DNA of 64,000 nt from Teredinibacter haidensis (lineage in GTDB: Bacteria; Pseudomonadota; Gammaproteobacteria; Pseudomonadales; Cellvibrionaceae), in contig NZ_CP060084.1 in the NCBI RefSeq assembly GCF_014211975.1, forward strand, positions 1,364,001 to 1,428,000, in the 5' to 3' direction. A model generated the notes under the pieces. That model made no database searches, was not told where the DNA came from, and saw only the letters and a list, made by a program, of their open reading frames with translations. Below are positions 15,001 to 19,579 of the stretch, in pieces; the stretch's first letter is position 1; every line of letters starts with the position of its first letter. Position numbers and translations under genes: made by a program.

Positions 15001-15088
15001 AGCGGCGGTCCCGTTGCAGTTGCCCGGGGATAAGAAAAAGAAGACATTCATGCGTATTTTAGATAGAGAAGGAGAAGGTAAACGATGA
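2..15088 (+). CDS. Trans-AT-type modular polyketide synthase, 5' end outside window
   Basis: The open frame enters from upstream, so the true start is not visible. Domain order by nucleotide position: KS1 C-terminal part (to ~520), DH1 (~1060-1950), KR1 (~2040-3450), ACP1 (Ser codon 3683), KS2 (Cys 4481, His 4886 and 5000), DH2 (~5745-6620), ACP2 (Ser 6809), ACP3 (Ser 7136), a carrier-like domain with Ala instead of Ser (7484), KS3 (Cys 8246), DH3 (~9590-10440), KR2 (~10480-11850), ACP5 (Ser 12131), KS4 (Cys 12917, His 13322 and 13439), then a C-terminal half of a condensation-like domain (~14480-15030). There is no AT in any module, and KS1-KS3 are followed by the LPxYxF or similar flank typical of AT-less synthases. 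DH1 has HxxxGxxxxP and DxxxQ; DH2 and DH3 have DxxxR. No enoylreductase or thioesterase is seen. The stop overlaps the next start by 4 bases. The AT is probably supplied by the gene at 17687. Confidence 0.95.
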   Translation, partial: NHCGETYTLTYPSAEAQADVICDAHRRANVPLSSVSYVETHGTGTPKGDPIEIEGLKLAFDRMAKEQKIDLSELECHLSAVKTNIGHLEAAAGVAGIIKVIQSFKNRELAPLQNYQALNSRIRLDDTPFKIVKDATNWQKLVKNSQISAPLRAGISSFGFGGTNAHIVLEQPPEKKIKRQAQHSHYLVLVSAKTKDSLFSAKNKLKDWIGNDGRKARMQDICAGLAIGRDHLNVRSAYVVKNHSDLLTALHKDIDLGVDHCRQINIDDVEVFEYSSKKATAFIDAHLSATAKNRNIEKLYGVLLELYLQGAKWDFCKLFPTKKTQRIQLPTYAFEKNSYWIPEGNRQGFSAGAMLHPLVHENTSSLEEQRFTSHFTGREFFLKDHIVQGNKVLPAAAYLEIICETLIRSAEAGEVDKSTIEIRDMVFLKPLVGRDEHSEMRVKIFPSQPTFSLPENSTYITFEVASGFENSIIDINCHGSALLSEGVRGNDPIEGFWTDTPKQFKKEEIYVLLTQLGFSYGVSHQSIVKLNLSSDAALAELSLPDSIGEIDNQYRIHPSIIDGGLQSAVVLLSEICQEEKSDAKTILPFSIDRVIVSERLLKSCFSLIKIQDVSGKNGVKKVDILFFNSNPFEGMAIPSVVIQGLNCREALLTARSESDCVRDNGDKESSDEELFHWSQPNKNSYYVPVWSAIDKAASKIPIAKYLLVVGGEERIERCVKALSCNEGFSGSTFVSVSTGKELKIISNTEFCVRALEFDDYDAVFKRLKEHGTLPEQVIILHDDFDCLSPDRTDILSLTAIVESVFLLVKAAFKPLRKMKILSVAKGDHRTASSLIQGLSGFYKSIKLEKPTYSGRVLLLDELDLQSQSFANIVKDELGFDDTRVDLAYIKDERYGRQFVTFNDFSKVNELVKPETGCGFKSGGTYLVTGGLGALGILVAKHLISNYQADIYLTGRSELTPEKMALLTGLCESGGSVTYLRGDVAEIDTVNNWIDQINQSGKWINGVIHSAGVIEDNFVIKKEYSAFQRVLAPKVKGTVALDVATKDQPIDVFVLFSSVTGIFGNLGQSDYGYGNSFEDYYSHYRNVLSENGQRNGSAVSINWPYWKDGGMQLGDKEEEILFKNFGITPLENAAGLEALEFAVNLPIGQMAVLEGDQEKVKKVLGVTSLFESQETQTLASSKEMGVSSAGVVSKNTIYAYLVDIFAKELKISKERFDLTSNFQTFGFDSVVMIDMVNVLEKEFEGLPRTLFFENQNLNDLSEYLLSEYGQNFSDVLSNASRPTISKNSTLGYNEPTLARSARFTTQNRTPLSESLSMDKDIAVVGISGRFPEAENVTEFWNNLKTGRDSISEIPEDRGWNIEKLFSDGSPKVGKTYSKWGGFLSGVDQFDPLFFNISPKEAEELDPHERLFLETVFLAILDAGYRPEQLVKPRDLYDSPVGVYAGVMWGDYHLFGIDGGSPGTLNTPQSYYWAVANRVSYQFNFSGPSITIDTACSSSITAMHLAIDALRKGEIDAGVAGGVNLSLHPAKYALLSNRRFLSTDGRCRSFGVGGDGYVPAEAVGAVILKRKADAIRDGDHIYGIIKSTAINHGGKTSGFTVPNPNRQAALIKNAIKTAGIDPRDISYVEAHGTGTSLGDPIEVSGLTKAFEQNDSQFCAIGSAKSNIGHAEAAAGVAGLIKLLMQLKHKQIAPSLHSEDLNPYAKIDSSPFVVQQTLGDWTVNNGKNRLAALSSFGAGGANGHLILEEYVAEPLPLTGNSDPKLIVLSARNELSLKGLVAEHADHIKRESNLVLEQIAFTLQTGRVAYDYGCALIVESVAELSLLLEQVSVGKTPKNILWGKRESRGNIKGDPAAVDIEVGAQKPDLLKIASHWMTGSDIPWELLYSTKIRKISLPGYVFDKSRYWVKHTPLGTNAVEALSPLIDKNISTFDEQCFEKTFHPNESYLMDHRVGDSRVLPGVGYVEMVLQAARQASRSVVLGFENIQWLKPIIVDDDASTIRTGLYIDNDSVSFEIFGADDGRELYCSGKLIIEGLSPAGKEKSFSVPIETPSVEQLISTGTEIDRSEVNSAFDRLGFNFGETFRVIEKIVYSETESYSEIRLSANDKSENSERFYLYPALLDGAIRTSVAIGGFNLNSGIPLPVSVDKIVVRKPLVGGCKVFARKLPINSNQNLRSRYDIFLLDSSGDVIVSFYGFTVQYVVKLAGTKNKSSVAQLPKSALENKKTISLPVGNSESNGSIDKYLKSLVSDATKVSLNEIDSSDALDAYGIDSVMIMAMNETLRADFGDEIPQTLFFEYQSIDELKEFFEENYNEHFRSIIKSPATDAVDAIQVIENKNTPPGSDSKIAITNFLKEALSSATKLPINAIDIDEALDKYGVDSVMITSMNDQISQVFGNDVPKTLFYEFQEISSISEYFLENHEKDIIRKLMVLTDASVNVVSPVGNSEHFVDSDIEQSSEKVSSEKSLDIFNIFSGELSLIEADDILDESLSHLSIDAVSAMHIEAKLGALYPEFLGKKLSIYGSINECIERLSGDKLSFPKVSFAPDSSSKKVQSTTSDRVRTSIARNKPKARHRFAISSSSEPIAVIGLAGRYPQANTLEEFWNNLCLGKDSIVDVPKDRWDFRTSFTEDRTKKGKIYSKWGGFLDSVDQFDPEFFRITMREAEKIDPQERLFLQTSWECFEDAGINRIALKGSSVGVFVGVMWGLYQHIPISEQQLKFGKPASSFSSIANRVSYTFDLKGPSIALDTMCSSSITAIQIACQNIRNGDCEIAVAGGVNLATHAIKYELLSQEQFLSSDGRCRAFGEGGTGYVPGEGAGAVLLKPLSKAIEDGDNIYGVIHATALNHGGKTNGYTVPNQKAQTAVIAKALARANWRADSLSYIEAHGTGTSLGDPIEVAGLTRALNDSVEHGLSNISKIDIGSVKTNIGHLESAAGIAGLTKILLQLKNKKIVPSLHSRELSRNINFDSTPLNVPQILKEWENKLLTPRRAALSSFGAGGSNAHILVEEFEDIEFPLDESVHKVVFVLSADDQARLTLYVERVLGWLCDLETKDVHLLHRLAFSSQIGRDQLASRLAVVTDSVDELISALSAFIEKSDHASLVLNHAESNIGLNKLFDEEDRNKLLEGILAKSQWEKLAAVWVSSIDVDWASYTNVLFPLVQQFGRQYLKKMSFPPKPYLEQRVWVDEAKKSEVKLDPIHPLIDRNHSSIFSQRYSKTFTGKEFYLSDHVVNTGDARIILPGVAYLEIARVCGEQAVLGEYPIKHIQNLLWISPIEVRGEPIEIEVHIRPDEAELNFDIRSSDTANTIHCQGTLLIGGDEFQDDEWLDIDALVDSAHTVENRDDIYNEFFSMGFEYGPSYRVTQRRYRFDAKQALSELVLSDTHESTLQDFVLHPCIMDAAVRTGLAADYAVGHTPSHPIVPFGVEHVEIIHPLEKHCFAFAYMDEESSGSELKKYQIVIANSQGKVLVKLHNFSARSFVKIGPDIIDDVNIYDYFWKREDASVQDSSRIRESVLLFDFDRDLAQEMKEKCDRGVIDVSISDDSYFGKSDDGSTHYWRINAGDYSANTQLVSALKRKNAFPSVIFFQAKGELGAPGNGNRGVSNEVEKLAHLLKAIEEIHPLQPFKLVCFHEISDPNKNSINGALTGFSKSLLAINHRFKMVSVCFPASIDSITRSSILISEYLDGNNMSEEVRYLNDEREVRRLQVSTKSLRDNVLKFNGTYMITGGMGKLGLVFARYLVDTYQANLLLTGRSALTNEKQLIVDTLRSENNHVEYVSANTSDPKEVNGLIDHALKTFGSLNGVIHSAGVSDAKSLTEQGVEEFSRVLEPKVTGTLILDEATKRINLDFFVLFSSISALVGDLGSGSYACANRFMDMFAEHRQQKVVAGERNGLTLSINWPLWLEGGMEIPKEQKAFFEFSGIQALGEVQGLKAFESLLSLGLTNAVVAAGDSQKLKGYLKVVGGVARADKVVEKRIIVNDEGNTIQMKRTVSVPESLKTGIKDPIAETKNDDLNEFLKNAVSSVTKVVSEKIDINTRFEGLGLDSVMLMELQNQLQSTFETLPKTALFEHDTVARLAEFISSQYSDSVISLFGQNAKPKQIRATYEEPKPAKKINGLVKPLGAYQPLPKRVEKASEDIAVIGIGARFPKANNLEEFWEILCSGDSTISEIPDTRWAAEDFYGTQVGRVVDKAVSKWGSFIDDIDEFDHDLFNMTFDEVCKLDPQVKLLLEAAWCTFEDAAYTPNSFGDDRVGVFIGSMSDDFSRVVADSWNEKKQYFGPGSVGSELANRISYFFDLHGPSMSIQTACSSSSTAIHLARNAILNGECRYALAGGVSVSLHPSKYLMLQDMKVLSPNGREATFDEHANGLVPSEGAGLILLKRYDDALKDGDNIYGLIKASSVSHAGVGAGQFLPNLRDMARTAADAIEASGITAEHISYIECHGTGTELGDPIELKAMELAIAKTTEAKGFCALGTKANLGHMEAASGVCSVIKVLLSMKHRTISPCVNIKEANTVFEKDLSPFYIPMRATSWRMNELQPVAAGINSFGMGGANTFMVLESYSHSEMDIHSDPEQAIVFSAKTHEQLVRYVDNVKTYLQGDVIYNLQDVAFTTQVGRAAMVYRVAFIVDNVQTFIGKAEKWVGNTEKELPGVIIGDPKNKSTTSFTELLSDQSGELYINSLMLNRQLQALVSLWVMGAQIDWNKFHSHGNPKRVSLPNYPWNRVNTHLSNYSGFVATAEGKGKEDILHKNVSKEGVYDSWFIIDKSNIDIAGLVVGEGGRLGGKIFGKDDWKKRYWKEYLNEFQSQNELGDLYSCSKFGNISEANIQELSAEEITVLKMFCADNQIELETLFIGAWGLLLSRLSSNKFSQLAHGLSTGSVNVLLPFRIPCVVRSTASEWLRVIQTERLIKYVAFEEFNEFFADRKHQETHNSLLTFNTHELTLPMMKELKLEAAADISYFENKAKITLYCHENGYMGQSSENILQYLLGFIIGIATNPERNPAAVPLQLPGDKKKKTFMRILDREGEGKR
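6700..7600 (+). repeat. Tandem carrier-protein repeats, third copy degenerate
   Basis: Three consecutive carrier-protein units lie between DH2 and KS3. The first two share the pattern YG(I/V)DSVMI and a downstream TLF(F/Y)E motif, with the phosphopantetheine serines encoded at 6809 and 7136. The third unit (~7400-7600) keeps the length and helix pattern but reads SIDAVSAM, with alanine (codon 7484) where the serine should be. It therefore should not carry a substrate. The first two look like a duplication; the third is more diverged. Confidence 0.8.
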
Positions 15089-16083
15089 AAGTATTTCTCA
15101 CTGGAGGGAATGGTTTTCTTGGCTTAAATATCGTGAGAGCTCTTAAATCTGAAGGGCACGAGATACTGTGTTTGGTTCGTGAAAATTCTAATGTCGACTA
15201 TCTGAACCAATTTAACGTTAAAACAATTAGCGGCAGTTTACAGGATAAACGATTTCTTCATGGTGTGGCAGAAAACGTCGACGCTGTAATTCACACGGCA
15301 GGTATTACCAGTTGCAAAAAATCGGATATACCAAAGTTGCTTGAAGTTAACTCTGAAGGAACGAAAAATATTTGTGAAGCCGCATTAGAAAAAAAGCTAA
15401 AACGCGTAGTTTTTACAAGTACTACATCTACAATAGGGTGCGCAAATAGCGTTTCAATTCATGCTAATGAAATGACCCCGTTGTCTGGGTTTAGAGAGCA
15501 TAATCCCTATGGGGTATCCAAACTCAAAGCCGAACGTTACGTTCTTGATGCCGTTGAGAAGGGTTTGGATGCGGTTATCCTAAATCCATCGGAAGTGGTT
15601 GGCCCCTATGATTACAATTTTCAATGGGGCCGAATAGTACTTGCAGTGGCATTTAATCAACTTCCTTTTATTCCTCCGGGCGGTGGTAGTTTTTGTCACG
15701 CCCAGGAAGTAGGTCGGACCCATGTAAATGCTCTCATAAATGGTAGGGCGGGCGAAAGGTATATTCTAGCGGGTACAAATGTAACGTTTAGAACGTATAT
15801 TGAGTCTATCGAAAAGATGTTGGGGCGTGTCTCGGATCGGCCGGGAGGTAATTATTGGATGAAATATCTAAAGGCTTGGATGAGCGATAACTTGCCGTAC
15901 CTCCAAATAACGAAGCCCGCTGTTGAAGCCTATAGAATGCGGGTATTTGGCGGGCACTATTATTTCGATTCAAAAAAAGCAGTAGCAGAATTGGATTATC
16001 GGGAAGCTTCTTTAGATGAAATGCTAGAAGCTTGTATCCGTTGGTATAAAAGTTCCGGAATCATTCCGGCTAAAGCAGCTTAA
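15085..16083 (+). CDS. Extended SDR NAD(P)-dependent reductase/epimerase-like
   Basis: The 332-residue protein has the N-terminal Rossmann motif GGNGFLG (residues 7-13) and the catalytic pattern with Ser/Thr near 111-115, Tyr142 and Lys146 (NPYGVSK). This is the extended short-chain dehydrogenase layout of dihydroflavonol-reductase and 3-beta-HSD relatives. Its ATG overlaps the PKS stop by 4 bases, so the two are probably translationally coupled. It lies directly before an alpha-oxoamine synthase and its ACP. A predicted job is reduction of the beta-keto group of the amino-ketone made by that enzyme, as CerR does in bacterial ceramide synthesis. That role is inferred from family and context. 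A keto-reduction on the polyketide chain itself is the alternative. Confidence 0.85.
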   Translation: MKVFLTGGNGFLGLNIVRALKSEGHEILCLVRENSNVDYLNQFNVKTISGSLQDKRFLHGVAENVDAVIHTAGITSCKKSDIPKLLEVNSEGTKNICEAALEKKLKRVVFTSTTSTIGCANSVSIHANEMTPLSGFREHNPYGVSKLKAERYVLDAVEKGLDAVILNPSEVVGPYDYNFQWGRIVLAVAFNQLPFIPPGGGSFCHAQEVGRTHVNALINGRAGERYILAGTNVTFRTYIESIEKMLGRVSDRPGGNYWMKYLKAWMSDNLPYLQITKPAVEAYRMRVFGGHYYFDSKKAVAELDYREASLDEMLEACIRWYKSSGIIPAKAA

Positions 16084-16091
16084 TTTATAAT

Positions 16092-16099
16092 AGGAGGGG
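16092..16099 (+). promoter_or_regulatory. Shine-Dalgarno for GTG start of oxoamine synthase
   Basis: AGGAGGGG lies 6 bases before a GTG at 16106. The strength and spacing support GTG as the real start of the downstream gene. Confidence 0.8.
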
Positions 16100-16105
16100 A
16101 GCATA

Positions 16106-17341
16106 GTGGATTCTCGCGGATTAATCGAACTCGAACGCATGCCGTTCAAAGAAAGATTGTCGAAACAATATTCTTTTTATTTAAAGGAATTAGATAACGG
16201 CTACATGATGGGACGAGAAGGGTTCGCGCCAGTGGACAAAATAATGAAATACAAGGATTTGTATTCAGATGAGTTTCATGAGGTCCTAATTTTTGGCTCT
16301 AATAGTTATCTTGGTTTCTCAAATCATCCATACGTAAAGAAAAGAGTAAAGGATGCAATTGATTTGTATGGTATTGGCTCGGGCGGTAGTCCTGCATTTT
16401 CCGGTTACACTCGACAACACAAAGAGCTAGAGCTGCGTTTGGCTAAGCTTGCGGGCCATGAAGATGCAGTATTGCTCCCAGGCGGGTATATGGCAAATTT
16501 GTGCTGGGTAAGTGGATTAATGAACCGTAACGATGTGATCGTTTATGATAAAAATAGTCATGCAAGTGTCATTAACGCGATAAAAATGACCGGGGTTCCG
16601 TTCTATTCGTTCGACCCAGAAAATCTTGTAGATTTCGAAAATATTGTTAAACGAATTCGCGAACGAGAAGGCGAAGATAAACAGATATTCTCGACCGTCG
16701 AAGGTGTCCGCTCTATCGATGGAACTATTATTGAACTTGCCGAATACCTGAAGATTTGTAAGGCTAACAATGTTATCACTATTTTGGACGATGCTCACGG
16801 TCTAGGTACTGTCGGAGCAACGGGTAAAGGAACTCTAGAATATTTGGATCTTATTGGTCAGGTCGATTTGCGTATGTCCACCTGCAGTAAAGCCTTGGGA
16901 GCGCAAGGAGCTTTTGTCTCCGGAAGCAAGGAGTTGATTTTTCTCTTGCGTAATTTTTCGTACCCCTACGTTTTTACGTCCGGTTTAGCGCAGCCGACAA
17001 TTGCAGCGATTTCTGCTGCGTTGGATCTATTAGAGAACGAGCCAGAACACGTTCAGAACTTGCATTCAAATGTTGTTTATATGCAGGATTCTCTGGAGGC
17101 AGCTGGATTCAATATTTTGCGTGGTGAATCAGGAATCATACCAATTTTCTTCGGGAAAGACGGCCATGTAAGACAACTTAATAAGGAGCTTTTCAAAAAA
17201 GGTTTGTTTGCAAATATAATGGAATACCCGATGGTTCCGCCCGGATTGGAGCGGCTGAGGCTTTCTATTATGTCTACCCATACAAAAGAAGAGATGGATA
17301 GAGTAGTTGATCTAATCGATTCGACAAGTAAATCAATTTGA
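16106..17341 (+). CDS. PLP-dependent alpha-oxoamine synthase (serine palmitoyltransferase/KBL/AONS family)
   Basis: The 411-residue protein is full length for the AONS family. It shows DDAHGLG, whose Asp and His contact PLP, and the PLP lysine in SKALGAQGAF at residue 262, plus the family start pattern GSNSYLGFSNHP. Such enzymes join an acyl thioester to an amino acid with loss of CO2, giving an alpha-amino ketone. Relatives include serine palmitoyltransferase, BioF, Kbl and Fum8p. It starts at GTG with a very strong ribosome binding site. The gene lies between an SDR reductase and a dedicated ACP gene, which is the bacterial sphingoid-base arrangement, but just after a polyketide synthase. 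I infer that it offloads the polyketide by C-C bond formation with an amino acid. The amino acid cannot be predicted from sequence by eye. Confidence 0.9.
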   Translation: MDSRGLIELERMPFKERLSKQYSFYLKELDNGYMMGREGFAPVDKIMKYKDLYSDEFHEVLIFGSNSYLGFSNHPYVKKRVKDAIDLYGIGSGGSPAFSGYTRQHKELELRLAKLAGHEDAVLLPGGYMANLCWVSGLMNRNDVIVYDKNSHASVINAIKMTGVPFYSFDPENLVDFENIVKRIREREGEDKQIFSTVEGVRSIDGTIIELAEYLKICKANNVITILDDAHGLGTVGATGKGTLEYLDLIGQVDLRMSTCSKALGAQGAFVSGSKELIFLLRNFSYPYVFTSGLAQPTIAAISAALDLLENEPEHVQNLHSNVVYMQDSLEAAGFNILRGESGIIPIFFGKDGHVRQLNKELFKKGLFANIMEYPMVPPGLERLRLSIMSTHTKEEMDRVVDLIDSTSKSI

Positions 17342-17367
17342 GATGATAAAACCTAGGAGCTTTTAGT

Positions 17368-17628
17368 ATGAATAGTGACAATGCACTCGATACGTTTTTT
17401 AGTGTGGTTAACAATATTAAGAAAACAGCCTTTTCCGCAGATATCATTGCAACGGATTTTCATCTTGGTGGAGACCTGGGTATAGATTCTCGAGAGATGT
17501 TAGAAATTTGGTACGACCTAGAGGAGCAGCTCTCCTTGTCTATCCCAGACACTAACAAAAGAGATATCTATACCGTTCAGGATGTATTGGATGTCTTGGA
17601 AAATAAGACAGAACTTCAAACCGCGTAG
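17368..17628 (+). CDS. Free-standing acyl carrier protein
   Basis: This 86-residue ACP has the phosphopantetheine attachment motif DLGIDSREML with Ser41, followed by an acidic helix (EIWYDLEEQL). An AGGAG box lies 8 bases before the ATG. Its position right after the oxoamine synthase matches the ACP that presents acyl chains to serine palmitoyltransferase in bacterial ceramide loci. Here it could also be the missing carrier for KS4, the terminal ketosynthase of the PKS at 2-15088, which has no ACP downstream of it. In that case the last extension would occur on this ACP and the oxoamine synthase would take the chain from it. Confidence 0.92.
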   Translation: MNSDNALDTFFSVVNNIKKTAFSADIIATDFHLGGDLGIDSREMLEIWYDLEEQLSLSIPDTNKRDIYTVQDVLDVLENKTELQTA

Positions 17629-17686
17629 TACTTTAACGTTGTTTGATCGTGTTAATAGATGCAATGCACCGTAAGAGGGTAGTTCG

Positions 17687-19522
17687 ATGAAAACAGCATA
17701 TGTGTTTCCCGGGCAGGGATCGCAATTCTTGGGTATGGGCGCTGAATATTTTGATCGATTTCCAGAGCTCGTAAAGATGGCTGATTCAATGTTGGGATAT
17801 TCTATTAAGGAGTTGTGCCTAGATGATCCCAAAAAATGTTTGAACAAAACTGACTTTACACAGCCGGCCCTCTATACGGTAAATGCCCTAACATATGCCG
17901 CAAAAATTGAAGATAGTTCGATAAAGCCCGACGTTGTAGCGGGCCATAGTCTTGGAGAGTACAACGCTTTATTGGCTGCCGGAGCTTTTGACTTTTCAAC
18001 GGGTCTAAAAATAGTCCAAAAGCGTGGTGAATTGATGGCCAAGGCCGATCAAGGCGGTATGTTGGCGGTGCTAGGTATCGATATCCAAAAAGTGGAGACC
18101 ATATTGCGTTCCCTGAATAATAAAAATATTCAGGTTGCTAATATAAATTCCGCAAAGCAGACTATTTTGTCTGGCGATAAAGCCGCGTTACTTGAAAGTA
18201 CATCGGTATTTGAAAAGAGTGGTGCAAGAGTTGTCCCTTTAAATGTGAGCGCCGCTTTTCATTCGACTTATATGAACGATGCAAGAGAAGAGTTTTCATT
18301 GTATTTGCGCGGCTTTCAGTTTAGGTCCCTCGAAATTCCCGTTATTGAAAATCTCACAGCTGAATTATATCCGGAGATAAGATATGAGACGCAACTCGCG
18401 AATCAGATAACCGGATCCGTTCGATGGCACGATACCGTCATATGGATGATAAAAAATGGGTATGAGAATATTGAAGAGGTTGGGCCTGGGTTAGTTCTAA
18501 CAAAGTTAACAAGTATCATAAAGAATGATCTTTCCGAAGTTTCGCAAAAGGAAGAAACTATACCAACAGCCGAAAATAACCTTCTATTTATGTACGGAGG
18601 ACAAGGATTTCATTATTTGGGAATGGGTCATGAGTTGTTTGAAACACAGAACGTTTTCAGAAAAACAATGATGCAATGTGATTCTATGGTAAATGATATT
18701 CTTGGTGTTTCCATTGTGCATGAGTTCTACGAAAAAGATCCAGAGGAAGTTGATGTTGAAAATATTTTGATTACTCATCCAGCCATTTATAGCTTTGGCT
18801 ATTGCCTAACCAAGGAATTGGAGTCGCAAGGGTTAAGGCCTGCCGCTGTCATGGGTTATAGTTTAGGAGAATATGTTGCTGCGACAATAGCTGGTTCTAT
18901 AACGTTTAACGAAGGTCTCACTTTGGTTTGTAAGCAGGCACAGCTTTTAAAGCAGCATGCCAGAGACGGTAGTATGCTCGCCGTTCTAGCGGATGTTAAA
19001 GACTACAACATGCATCTCGATGACTACGCGAATGTCACAATGGGATGTATTAATTACAATGACAATTTTATTGTAAGTGGAAAGAAAAATGAAATATTAG
19101 CGACAAAACGTCGTTTGGAATCTAGAGGTGTCCTATCACTTGTTCTCCCCGTCGCTCATTCTTTCCATTCGCACCATATTGAGACAATCAAAGAACCCTT
19201 TACGAAAATCGTAGACAATATTGAAATGTCTGCGCCGAATATACGGATGTATTCGCCAATTAAGTCCGGCCATCTCAGTGACGTGGATTCTGAGCATTTA
19301 TGGAAGGCTATTCGAGAGCAGGTCAACTTTAACGGTATAGCTGGGGTTTTGAAGGAGTCTGGAGAATATAGATTTGTAGACCTCAGTCCAACTGCATCCT
19401 TAGCCTCATTCCTAGATCGTCGTTTTGGTAAACATGAAGATCACCACTACGCCGTAAATCAATTTGGAAAAAATAGAGATACTTTGAATAAAATGGTCTC
19501 CGTGATATCTGGAACTACATAA
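17687..19522 (+). CDS. Tandem trans-acyltransferase: malonyl AT plus AT-like second domain
   Basis: The 611 residues form two FabD-like domains. Domain 1 (~1-285) has FPGQGSQ, active-site GHSLGE (Ser88), Arg113 at the malonate-binding position (FabD Arg117) and His192 in AAFHS. It should load malonyl groups on the AT-less PKS in trans. Domain 2 (~297-605) has YGGQG, GYSLGE (Ser392) and His494, but Gln417 replaces the malonate-binding arginine. Loss of that residue suggests a different acyl group or an acyl hydrolase that clears stalled carriers, as PedC-like domains do in other trans-AT clusters. The gene lies 58 bases after the ACP gene with a GAGGG box upstream. Assignment of domain 1 is firm; domain 2 function is inferred. 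Confidence 0.9.
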   Translation: MKTAYVFPGQGSQFLGMGAEYFDRFPELVKMADSMLGYSIKELCLDDPKKCLNKTDFTQPALYTVNALTYAAKIEDSSIKPDVVAGHSLGEYNALLAAGAFDFSTGLKIVQKRGELMAKADQGGMLAVLGIDIQKVETILRSLNNKNIQVANINSAKQTILSGDKAALLESTSVFEKSGARVVPLNVSAAFHSTYMNDAREEFSLYLRGFQFRSLEIPVIENLTAELYPEIRYETQLANQITGSVRWHDTVIWMIKNGYENIEEVGPGLVLTKLTSIIKNDLSEVSQKEETIPTAENNLLFMYGGQGFHYLGMGHELFETQNVFRKTMMQCDSMVNDILGVSIVHEFYEKDPEEVDVENILITHPAIYSFGYCLTKELESQGLRPAAVMGYSLGEYVAATIAGSITFNEGLTLVCKQAQLLKQHARDGSMLAVLADVKDYNMHLDDYANVTMGCINYNDNFIVSGKKNEILATKRRLESRGVLSLVLPVAHSFHSHHIETIKEPFTKIVDNIEMSAPNIRMYSPIKSGHLSDVDSEHLWKAIREQVNFNGIAGVLKESGEYRFVDLSPTASLASFLDRRFGKHEDHHYAVNQFGKNRDTLNKMVSVISGTT

Positions 19523-19579
19523 TAATTTCTGAAATACGTAGTGTAACTATTCGATCTATATTTGGTGAGATACTCTTCG

